Assembly (NCBI GenBank): GCA_026119855.1 | Contig: JAOWBW010000598.1 | Coordinates: 738,522-802,521, forward strand | DNA length: 64,000 bases | Direction: 5' to 3' | Origin: Campanula takesimana | Lineage: Eukaryota > Streptophyta > Magnoliopsida > Asterales > Campanulaceae | Shown here: piece after piece, positions 43,006 to 51,803 of the stretch | Layout: every line of letters starts with the position of its first letter | Position numbering within the stretch: position 1 is the first letter of the stretch | Position numbers and translations under genes: made by a program | The notes under the pieces: generated by a model | What the model was told of the DNA's origin: nothing | The model's input: the letters and a program-made list of their open reading frames with translations, nothing else | The model's database searches: none

Positions 43006-44986
43006 ATGGCCGGTGCAAATCGTTCTCACAAAGAACATCTTTTCGGTAGGCATATGAGGGGTAAAGTGTGGGGGACGGATGAGTTGTGCCAATTCCCTGA
43101 GGATCATATCTCTCACGCCGTTCGGACAAGGCGGGTAAGGATCTCTTCCTTTGACTGATTTTCCATGTCAATTTCGTTGTTGCATGTTTCAATTTGGTGC
43201 TTTCGCAGTTAATTTTGTCGACTTTTGTCAATTTTCGCCTAGAATTATCGCTGTTAGGGTTTATCATGCATAGCTGATCTTTTGATGGGACTTGTTGATG
43301 TTGAAAATCATTGTAGTATAGTAGTACATGTTGACTTTCGTTCTAGGCAATTCTGTGATTTTTTGGGTAAAGTGCCTAAATGAGGATTTTACCGATTTTT
43401 CTGAAATTCGTCTCTTCTGTCTCTGTTGTTTCCAGCCATTCAGAATCATCAACAAATATAGAGGCAGCGTGCGAGCGGTTGCTGAGAAGTAGGCAACTCT
43501 CAATGGTGAGATTAAGGAAGAGATTGAGAACATAGGGCTCAAGCCTTTCTTCGATGGCTTGGTGGGCGAGCGGTGAAACACCCACGTGCTCCAGGTTATT
43601 AGGGAGCATTAGTGGGATAGTACCCACACTATTCATATGAGGTGGGGTGAGGTCACCATGACTCCCACTAATTTTCATGCTTTTAATGGGCTTTCTATCG
43701 CCGGTGAGCCGATCGAGGTGGATACTGATTTTCTCCCTGATAGTGATGATATGAGGCATCTTCTAGGCTTCACTGTACGCACCTCGGGAAAGGGTGTCCC
43801 TCTCAAGGCCTTGAGGAATAAGGTGGATGCCTACGTTACCACCAATGTGGGTCAGATGGGGTCTGCTAACACCCGTATCGTAGCTGTCCGCGGCTTTCTG
43901 TGGTGGGCTTTTTCTGAGACGCTGTTTGCTAACCACGCGTTGACTGCCTTATTCACTATGCTGAGCTACCTGAGGGACATGCAGCATGTCACAGATGCCA
44001 GTTGGGGTCTGGCTGGTTTAGCCCATTTCTATGTGGCTATGGATGAGAGTTCGCGGGATCGGGCCAACGCTTGTTTAGGCTGTTACAGCCATGCTTGGGA
44101 GGTATAATACTCATTCTCTGCTGTATTCCTCTTTTTATTTCAGCCCCCGTTTACTTTGTCTTGGTAGCATTTTTTTTACTTTAGCCATTGTTTGTTGACA
44201 TTTTCCATGTTTCTCCCATTTGCAGGCTTGGGGTTATGCCATGTTCGGCCTCTACAACTTTAATCTCTAGGACAACACCATCATCTTTCCGGATACCCTA
44301 AGGTGGCATAGGGGTAACAGATATACCAACGGTGAGCATGCTGAGGGGCAGACTCAGTGGAGCACATGCGGCAATACCTCGATGAGTGGGTGGTCGTCCC
44401 TGAGGTTGCTACTGCTCTTTTTCCTTGGAGGAGCTTGGGGATCGACCATGCTTACTGGAAGGCGGGTCTAAGGTTGTTGATGATTGACCTCGGTGGGGGA
44501 TGCTTTTATTTGGGAGAGCGAGTTTCTCGTCAGCATAACGGCGGTAGGCTAGACCTTATCATCCCTTTAGATCCACCGGCTCATATGCTTAACTCCTATG
44601 CCATAGGGGATTCGGAGAGGGAGGACCTTGTGATAGGTCAGGTCGCTTTCGACCATATGCATCTCGAGGCTGATTATGATGATTTTCTGACTCGCCTCAT
44701 GCCCCGGATGATCATGGAGGGTGATCAGGCTTAGGCCCAGGGGGTTGTGCATGTAACTTTCCGTCCGCAGCTCGGACCATCTTCATTTTCTTACATCGTG
44801 GCTGAGGGGATAGAGAGCCTCGAATACCTTCCCGCTGAGTACGATATGCCTGAGGGACTCGTACCTCCCACTGATGCGACCATGGTATGATTTCATGACT
44901 TTCTTCTTGTCATTTTGCCATTTATATATTCTTGCTTATCATTTGATTGAGAATTTTAATATCTCTCCTTGTTTCTTCTTAACAGG
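43006..44986 (+). pseudogene. PMD (plant mobile domain) gene with introns, broken and cut by an LTR
   Basis: ATG at 43006 opens a first exon ending at the donor CGG|GTAAGG (43134/43135). A second exon starts after TTTCCAG (43435) and ends at GAG|GTATAA (44101). A third starts after TTTGCAG (44225) and ends at ATG|GTATGA near 44885. The last acceptor, CTTCTTAACAG, abuts an LTR starting at 44987. The protein has the PMD hallmarks MRWGEVTMTPTNFHAFNGLS, VAVRGFLWWAFSETLF, AWGYAMFG and CFYLGERVSRQHNG, the last shared with the PMD gene at 57555-59763. In-frame stops (near 43490, 43575, 43611, 44270 and 44732) and a shift near 44360 inactivate it. PMD proteins MAIN/MAIL1 work with the phosphatase PP7L in silencing; this copy is a relic of an element-borne or host PMD gene. 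Confidence 0.8.
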
Positions 44987-45216
44987 TGTAGACACCCCAT
45001 TTTGGACGTTCATTTATAATCACACTACTTCTTTGTCTCGCCTTTGATTTGGGTTGAAACTCGTTAAGTTGGATATGTTTCGTTAAGTTTCTGACTGACT
45101 CTGTTAGTCAGGGGCCAAAATGAACGTTAAAACTGCTGCAGAGGGAAAAAATGTGATTCCAGCACATGGATGTCTCGTACGAGACATTGATGTCTCGTAC
45201 GAGGTATCCCCCCTTG
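44987..45216 (+). mobile_element. Outer Tat LTR, left piece (split by the 17-kb element)
   Basis: Starts TGTAGACACCCC, a typical Tat LTR start, and is interrupted at 45216 by the inner element. It resumes at 62236 after the CCTTG duplication. It contains two CTCGTACGAG palindromes (45174-45183, 45194-45203). The possible target duplication on its left would be ACAGG (44982-44986); the partner lies outside the window. Confidence 0.8.
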
Positions 45217-45419
45217 TGTTAGTACCCGACCTGAAAATGAGTTTATTAGGACTTTCCCGAATATACAAGGACTTTATAGGAATTAGAAACCTTACAAAGA
45301 CTTGTCCCGGATTCCCAAAATATCTCATTTATGGCAAAATCTATCAAATTAGGTAATAAATGGTTTCCTTAAAACCATGCAGAAACCCTAGCTTAAGAAT
45401 CAAGTCAGCCGGCAGCCTT

Positions 45420-45501
45420 GGCCACGCGGCCAACATTGCTCAGCGTTGATCTTGGCCACGCGGCCACTCTTGTAACCGGCTTCAACAATGGCCAGGCGGC
45501 C
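45420..45501 (+). promoter_or_regulatory. GGCCACGCGGCC promoter cluster of the 5' LTR
   Basis: Three copies of a near-palindromic 12-mer: GGCCACGCGGCC at 45420-45431 and 45454-45465, GGCCAGGCGGCC at 45490-45501, about 35 bp apart, upstream of the TATA box. The same module in the 3' LTR is at 61295, 61329 and 61364. Likely binding sites of a host factor; the factor is unknown. Confidence 0.65.
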
Positions 45502-46040
45502 AACCTTGCGCTGAATGATCTGGACCGTCAGATCTCTCCCTCAGTTTACTATATAAATCACTCCATGCTATTGGTTTAAAGGTCCGATTTTGAGAGCTCT
45601 AAATCCGAGTTTGAGAGTTCTTAAACACAATTTTGCTCTCTAATTAACATTCAAACACTCAAGAAGATCAAGGTTTATTTCTTGCCAACATAGGTAAGTT
45701 TTCTAACTTATTTCTTCGCGTTCTTGCATTATTTCTAATGTAGATCTTTAATATTCATGTTCTTGCATGTTTATTCATAGTTTCTTCATATGCTTTGCTT
45801 GTTCATTCTTATGTTCATATATGTTCTTCGCATGTTCTTCGTGTTCATAGATTAAAACCTTATTTATGCTATATTTAGGGTTGCGATCTTCATAATTACA
45901 TGTTATTTCATAGCCGATGATGATCGAGGGTTCATCAACCCGAGGAGGATCTAGGAACTACTTCTAAACCCTAATCTTTAGGTAATTCCCCCTCATTATG
46001 CATGATCCCGATTCTTCTGCCTATTCTAATTCTCTGCGAA

Positions 46041-46079
46041 CTACGCTGACCTGAGCTTCTCACATTGAGAGGAACGTAG
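46041..46079 (+). ncRNA. Conserved CTACG/CGTAG stem-loop, copy 2 (5' LTR)
   Basis: CTACG, CTGACCTGAG, inner stem CTTCTC/GAGAGG, AACGTAG. It lies downstream of the TATA box, hence in the transcript leader. Another copy is in the 3' LTR at 61913-61951. Confidence 0.55.
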
Positions 46080-46363
46080 GCAATCTTCGGATCCGGTCTC
46101 AAACACTAACACACTACATACACCGCATCATGATAGAAAGACCGATCAATTCGGGCAATAGGAGTGATAACGTTCAATATTCTTCTCTTGTTGTAATTTG
46201 ACCCCCGAACCCATAAAAAATGCTTTTTTCAATGTTTTGGCTTTAATTAAAACGGCGTGGCGACTCTCATAATTTTAATGTCGTTAAGAATATTCCTTTG
46301 GTAAATAAAAATAATCACAAGATACTTCCCATGCGTCGCTTCATCGGAAAGGGGTATTCACAG

Positions 46364-46381
46364 TGGCGACTCTGCTGGGGA
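46364..46381 (+). other. Primer-binding site (Arg-tRNA type)
   Basis: TGGCGACTCTGCTGGGGA one base after the LTR end. Identical to that of the minus-strand Tat element and one base different from the outer element's (62988). Confidence 0.88.
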
Positions 46382-46440
46382 CTGCTTTGAAACTTTTTCA
46401 AACTTAGTGGGTCTAACTTTCGTTCACATCATGATGTCTG

Positions 46441-46725
46441 CCATGTTCTCATATGCACCTTACACTTTGCCATGTTCTCACATGCACCTTACACACTTGC
46501 CATGTTTACACATGCTCACACTTGCCATGTTTAACACATGCACACACCTTGCCATGTTTACACATGCTCACACTTGCCATGTTTACACATGCACACACCT
46601 GCCATGTTTACACATGCACCCACTTGCCATGTTTACACATGCACACACATTTGCCATGTTTACACATGCTCACACCTGCCATGTTTACACATGCACCCGC
46701 GCACTCCGCCATGTTAATACTTGTA
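46441..46725 (+). repeat. 25-bp tandem repeat in the leader
   Basis: About ten units of the form CATGTTTACACATGCaCACACtTGC (written in parts: CATGTTTACACATGC, then a CACAC-rich tail and TTGC) of 23-30 bp. A (TC)n tract follows at 46811-46833. The plus-strand frames crossing it are repetitive Cys/His/Thr peptides and are not called as genes. Confidence 0.85.
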
Positions 46726-46833
46726 CCTTGTACCTTGTACCATGTACCCTTGTTATCTTCGCTTTAGTTTTAGGGTCAAACAAAACTCTGCTATGCTCCC
46801 TTGTACATTATTCTCTCTCTCTCTCTCTCTCTC

Positions 46834-47559
46834 ATACATTGCATTGCATCATCCTAGCATCAAAAACTTCTCTCTTTTCTCCTTAAAAAGAATTAGTTTC
46901 TTGCCACACACTACCACTAGTCCGTGTCAGCACTGCACAGGTCCCCATTACCCGGAGTATTCGATGTGCAGGAATTTGTGCGCTACTGTCGCCCTCTTTT
47001 CGAGTCACTCGTCTACTCCACTCACCGTGTACGTTCCGCGAGCGGTGGGAACCTTTTACCTAACCCGTGTCAACCCACACTAGTATAGGTATCACACCTA
47101 GGTTTTGACCGGTTGGTTTGGCTAGCTTTTTCTTAATAGTCAATTAACGTGCTGTCTATGTCGAGTCATCCCCAAGTCAATGATGAATCGAGATCTTTGA
47201 GAGAAAGTGCACAAAAAAGTGATTTCCCTACAAGGGACGTGCCATGGCGAGATGAGTGTTTATTGTCAAGATCTCCGCTCATCATTAACTTGCGTAGGAT
47301 GCAACATAGACATCACGTTAAATGCCTTTAAGGAAGGGTTAGTCGTAGGATCCGATGGTTGGTGGAAGCCGCTTGCCCTATAGGACCCTCGCCCAAATTG
47401 TCCGTTTGGGGGTGTGCAATGCAGGTGAAAAACGAGGGGTCTATAGACGTAATGATGGCCTCCACTGATCGTAGTCTTCTAACTAGTTGCGAAAAAGGGG
47501 TATCCCTTCCAACCAATTAGGATATAAATAATGTATGTTTTTGTAAATTAAAATATACT
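46834..47559 (+). other. Leader between repeats and gag
   Basis: No domain recognised. A 60-residue plus-strand frame at 47149-47331 begins MSSHPQVNDESRSLRE and could be an upstream open reading frame of the genomic RNA; there is no independent support for translation. Confidence 0.4.
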
Positions 47560-50500
47560 TTGCATGAGCCTTCCCCCTCTCCTAAAGATCCATTGCCCTT
47601 CAATCTTTCAGCAAAGCGAGTTTGGATCCGTTCGGGTGGTCGACTACAACGTGAAGCTTCTACTCCGTCCACGTTCTCAGTCTCGTCATCAGCAATGTCA
47701 ACTCCCGCTTCAGCTTCAGCCTCTGCTCCTCCTGCCAGTACAGCCGAGCTCAACACCGAGGCTACTCTCAATGGTATTCCCCCAAGCCTCCAGAACTTCC
47801 TAGCCGGTCTCGAAGCCAAGATCAGGAATCTCGAGGAAAGCAACAAGATGTTGGAGGATCAGAACCAACAGTTGAAGGGTCACATTCAACAAAAGGAGAC
47901 TAAACTGGTGCCCGATGGAGAGAATTTCATTTATGTCGAGGATGAAGAGGTCAATACCAACTGTCCCCCCAACACCAATGCTACTACCTTCCCATTCCCA
48001 AGCTACCGCAATGTTCCACCTCCTTCTCTCTACACCCAACAAGGTTTCACTACCATGAGCAAGAACAAGGCTGTCTATGAACCTTCCCCTGAACTGCTTG
48101 GAGGTTACCTCTCCGCCAGCAAACTACCCGCACCCTCGTTGCTCTTGAGTATTGGGATGGCCGCTGCTACTGCTTCCACTACTCCTCCCGTCACTCTGTC
48201 AGAAACTATCCCCGACATCGCCAATCACCCTGTGGTTATGGCCATGCAAGAGCAAATGCGAAAATTGATTGAGACCGTAGATAAGCAAAGTGCACCGACT
48301 ACCAAGACAATCAACCCTAGCCAAGTGGGGGCTCTCCCCAAGGATTTCAAGATGCCTAAGGTGGCAATGTTTCATGGTGACTCGTGTCCTAAGACTCATT
48401 TGGATAGTTATGTGTTGGCCATGAGGGCTCGCGACTGCACCAACGAACAAATGGCTCGCGTATTTCATAGCACTTTGGATGGTATAGCTCTGCGTTGGTT
48501 CTTGGGGTTAGAACCAAGCGAGAGGCAAACGTGGGATCAGATCAGCGCTATTTTCTGTGAGAAGTATCAGGCTAACTTGGATTGGCATGTGAATCGAACG
48601 GATCTCGAGAACACTATGCAAAAACCCGGCGAGGCTATTTATGATTTTTACAAGAGGTGGAACCATCGGTTGTGTGAGGTCCAATACCCACCAAAGGCGA
48701 AGGAACAGAAACAGATTTTCTACAAGTGCTTGCTACCGGAGATGAAAGCAGCTATAGGTAATGGTTACTTCCCTGATTTGCGGGAAATGGTTGACGCCGG
48801 AGTAAGGTACGAAGCAGGGTTCACTGGGATTGTGCCGCCAAAGGAAAGTCCAAAGACCAACAACAACAATTCCTTCCGCTACAAGGCTCCTACTGCGCCT
48901 GCGCCTCCTAGGGGTGGAAAGGAGGCCGGCGGCCAAGTGAATATGGTCCAGAAAGAGGTCCCGTTAGATGTCCAAGCCGTAACAAGGAATGGAGCTCCGC
49001 CGCAAAGAGAGAGGGAGCACTTTGACGATTTTGGAATGCCTATGGGGAAAGTCTTTGACGTGTTAGTCAAGAGAGGTCTTATCAAGCCTTTAGAGAATTA
49101 CCAACCTGCCTACCCAAGAAGTGATTTAGACGCCTCCAAGTTCTGCAAGTATCACAAGCACATCGGGCACACAACGGATGGTTGTATTCAATTGAAGCGT
49201 GTGGTGCAAGGGTTGATCAATGACAAGAAGATTGAGAAGCCGAAGGGTCCTAATGTGGTGAATAACCCTCTCCCTAACAATGGGGGTGGGGTGAATATGG
49301 TGCAAACATGCAAGATTAGTATCCTAGAGCTCATGGACGCTTTTGACAAGATAGGGCTCACGATGGTGGATATCTTCATGGCGTTGGTGACATTAGAAAT
49401 ACTCGAACCATTAGAAGGACATCTCCCCCGTCTTGGTTGCGATTTGTCGAAGTTTTGCCACTACCACAAGTGCACCGGTCACACTACCGAAGAATGCTTT
49501 GAACTCAAGAAGGCCGTGCAAGAGCTCATCCACAAGGGAGTCATCGAAGACCCTAGAGATTATGTAGCTAGCAATGTACTCATGGTAGAACTTAGTGAGA
49601 TCACTGATCCGGCCGAACCTGTTGTGGCGGACTGTGATGAGATGGGTTGTACTTCAATGACTAATAATAAAGAATCTTCTTGCTACTTGTTGTCTTTAGA
49701 AGAACTAGTGAGTGAAGTCGAGTCTCTAGAGGAGGAGAGCCCCAAGCCCTCTCAACCTCTTTCTTGGGCCGAAATCTTCGAGGAGGCCGAAAAGACCGAA
49801 GCTTCGCCCCCTTGTCCTGACACGCCATTGTCTTTGGAGGAGCTACGTGCGGAAGTTTGTCTCCTTACAAGATCCGGTCAAGTGTACCAATCCGACCCGA
49901 AGGGTGCAAAGAAAGTCTTTGGGAAGGAACCCGAGCAAGCCGACCTAGATAAAGAAGACCCTATCCTCACTCAACTCAAACAAACCCAAGCCCATATTTC
50001 ACTATGGTCCCTACTCACCTCCTCCCTAGCCCATCGCCTCATGCTCGAGCAAAACCTCGCCGCCACCATGGTACCATCCACTATTACCCCGGAGGACGTC
50101 ACCCACATGATTGGTAATATCCACTATGGAAACATCATCACTTTCTCGGAGCTAGACAAGCCAGTGTTCGGAGTTGATCATAATGAGCCTTTGTACATCA
50201 CTGTCGAGGTAAATGACAAGAAGATTCCCCGTGTATTCATTGACAATGGTTCTGCTATTAATATCCTGCCTTCAAGGATGATGGATGTGGTTGGCATTCA
50301 TGGTGTTGATTTACGCCCATCCAAACAAACCATCAAAGCTTATGATTCTACATGCCGCGCCGTGATAGGCGAAGTCACCTTACCCATTACCATCGGAACA
50401 AAGATCCTGCCAACCGACTTCCACGTCATAGACATCCCCGCAACCTTCTCACTCCTCCTCGGCCGGCCATGGTTACATCAGTCGGGCGCTGTCCCGTCTT

Positions 50501-51786
50501 CCCTGCATCAGTGTGTGAAGTTTCAATCCGGTAATGAAGTGACCATCATCTACAGTGATCTTGTAACTGCCCAAGGGACGGACACCAAGGGCGTTCCTGT
50601 ATTACAGATTCAGCATGGGGAGGAGAGCCGACTCTTCAATGGCTTCGAAATAGTCGCTCAAGCACAGATCTGCACCATCGACCTCACCAAAACAACGGAC
50701 AAAGTGGCACCTGTTGTCAAGATACTGCGTAACATGGGTTTTATACCGGGGCTGGGGCTAGGTAAGAACTTGCAAGGCCCCACAGAATTGGTTGAAGAGA
50801 TTAATCATCGAGGGTTGTTTGGTCTAGGATACACCCTTACTCTTGAAGACAAGATGGAGCAACAGAGGATAGAATTGCTTAAAAAGATGAAACTTCCCTA
50901 CAAAAAGCCCGAAATGCGGCCATACCGTCTGTCCCTAAATAACTACTTTGTTAGGGAAGGCGAGGAGTTTTCGTGTTTTGAGTTCGCAGAGCCATGGATT
51001 GACCCCACTGGGAAGTTGCAGAAAGGGTTCGAGATTTTCAGAGATGTGGAATTCGATCGGTTCAACATGAAGCTGACTTACATGGAATATGACAAAGCCA
51101 CGGGCAGAATTAGAACCATCAGGCATGAGTACTCCACCAAGGTTGCAGATGACTTGGCAGATCAACTTGAAGCCGCAACCCTTGACAAGCCAGCAATAGA
51201 AGCCGCAGAAACTCCAAGTTTGACTGAGACGTGGGACGGCCAATATCTGCTTCAACATCTGGGTAATCTGGGGCTGCATGAAGACATGGTTGCCGTCATC
51301 GGGGATGATTCTGAAGATAAGGTGGACCCAAGGACATTGGTGGTACCCATGGGGGACAAGCTCAAGAATTGGTGCATCATTGGGGGACCTATGGCTACTC
51401 CGGAATTTATGGTGGGAACACTGGGGCTTACTCCTTCTCCTGTCGCCACTCCTGCAGCATCTCCTGTCACTCGCTCAAAATCCCCATCCCCAGAGTCTAG
51501 TGTTTTACATTTTGAATTTGAGTCTTCCTCTAAGTCTGACGACCTTACGTCTGAAGACTATGATCTTGTTGCAAACGCTATTTTCCCTTTTGCTATGAAT
51601 GAAACCCTCGACCTTTCCGAGTATCCCTCCATAGTCACTCTTGTAACTGATAAATTGGCTAATAATCAAACTAATGATATACACTTAGTTAATAATGATT
51701 CATTAGGAGAGGCAGACACAAACACATTAAACGATGAATACATTAAAGAAATTTCAGAACAGGTTATTAATCAAAAAGAATCTTGA
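47560..51786 (+). CDS. Gag-protease polyprotein of the 17-kb Tat element
   Basis: An intact 1408-residue frame. N terminus Ser/Ala-rich, then a coiled-coil-like segment with LEAKIRNLEESNKMLEDQNQ (residues about 87-106). Residues about 263-400 are the capsid-like retrotransposon gag domain (FHGDSCPKTHLDSYVLAMRA, DGIALRWFLGL). Two zinc-binding modules CX2HX4HX4C lie at about 526-545 and 633-650, each in a duplicated unit of about 100 residues. The aspartic protease has VFIDNGSAINILP (about 892) and LLGRPWLH (about 966). A G-patch-like segment, NMGFIPGLGLGKNLQG, is at 1058-1073. The C-terminal 50 residues are encoded by AT-rich DNA. The polyprotein forms the capsid, binds RNA and cleaves itself. 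The ATG chosen is the first of the open frame. Confidence 0.92.
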   Translation: MHEPSPSPKDPLPFNLSAKRVWIRSGGRLQREASTPSTFSVSSSAMSTPASASASAPPASTAELNTEATLNGIPPSLQNFLAGLEAKIRNLEESNKMLEDQNQQLKGHIQQKETKLVPDGENFIYVEDEEVNTNCPPNTNATTFPFPSYRNVPPPSLYTQQGFTTMSKNKAVYEPSPELLGGYLSASKLPAPSLLLSIGMAAATASTTPPVTLSETIPDIANHPVVMAMQEQMRKLIETVDKQSAPTTKTINPSQVGALPKDFKMPKVAMFHGDSCPKTHLDSYVLAMRARDCTNEQMARVFHSTLDGIALRWFLGLEPSERQTWDQISAIFCEKYQANLDWHVNRTDLENTMQKPGEAIYDFYKRWNHRLCEVQYPPKAKEQKQIFYKCLLPEMKAAIGNGYFPDLREMVDAGVRYEAGFTGIVPPKESPKTNNNNSFRYKAPTAPAPPRGGKEAGGQVNMVQKEVPLDVQAVTRNGAPPQREREHFDDFGMPMGKVFDVLVKRGLIKPLENYQPAYPRSDLDASKFCKYHKHIGHTTDGCIQLKRVVQGLINDKKIEKPKGPNVVNNPLPNNGGGVNMVQTCKISILELMDAFDKIGLTMVDIFMALVTLEILEPLEGHLPRLGCDLSKFCHYHKCTGHTTEECFELKKAVQELIHKGVIEDPRDYVASNVLMVELSEITDPAEPVVADCDEMGCTSMTNNKESSCYLLSLEELVSEVESLEEESPKPSQPLSWAEIFEEAEKTEASPPCPDTPLSLEELRAEVCLLTRSGQVYQSDPKGAKKVFGKEPEQADLDKEDPILTQLKQTQAHISLWSLLTSSLAHRLMLEQNLAATMVPSTITPEDVTHMIGNIHYGNIITFSELDKPVFGVDHNEPLYITVEVNDKKIPRVFIDNGSAINILPSRMMDVVGIHGVDLRPSKQTIKAYDSTCRAVIGEVTLPITIGTKILPTDFHVIDIPATFSLLLGRPWLHQSGAVPSSLHQCVKFQSGNEVTIIYSDLVTAQGTDTKGVPVLQIQHGEESRLFNGFEIVAQAQICTIDLTKTTDKVAPVVKILRNMGFIPGLGLGKNLQGPTELVEEINHRGLFGLGYTLTLEDKMEQQRIELLKKMKLPYKKPEMRPYRLSLNNYFVREGEEFSCFEFAEPWIDPTGKLQKGFEIFRDVEFDRFNMKLTYMEYDKATGRIRTIRHEYSTKVADDLADQLEAATLDKPAIEAAETPSLTETWDGQYLLQHLGNLGLHEDMVAVIGDDSEDKVDPRTLVVPMGDKLKNWCIIGGPMATPEFMVGTLGLTPSPVATPAASPVTRSKSPSPESSVLHFEFESSSKSDDLTSEDYDLVANAIFPFAMNETLDLSEYPSIVTLVTDKLANNQTNDIHLVNNDSLGEADTNTLNDEYIKEISEQVINQKES

Positions 51787-51803
51787 GCCCAAGCTGCCGA
51801 TGA

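Larger units (their letters stand above)
45217..46362 (+). mobile_element. 5' LTR of the 17-kb Tat element
   Basis: TGTTAGTACCCGACCTG to GGTATTCACA. A TATA box (TATATAAA, about 45550-45557) follows three GGCCACGCGGCC-type modules (45420, 45454, 45490) by about 50 bases, defining U3. A conserved stem-loop lies in the R-U5 part (46041-46079). Confidence 0.95.

Noticed and set aside
46441..46725. CRISPR-like array
   Set aside because: The units are contiguous and lack unique spacers; the sequence is a minisatellite in a plant retrotransposon leader.
46407..47083. Cys/His-rich plus-strand frames
   Set aside because: Three overlapping frames all read the same 25-bp repeat; none is a plausible protein.
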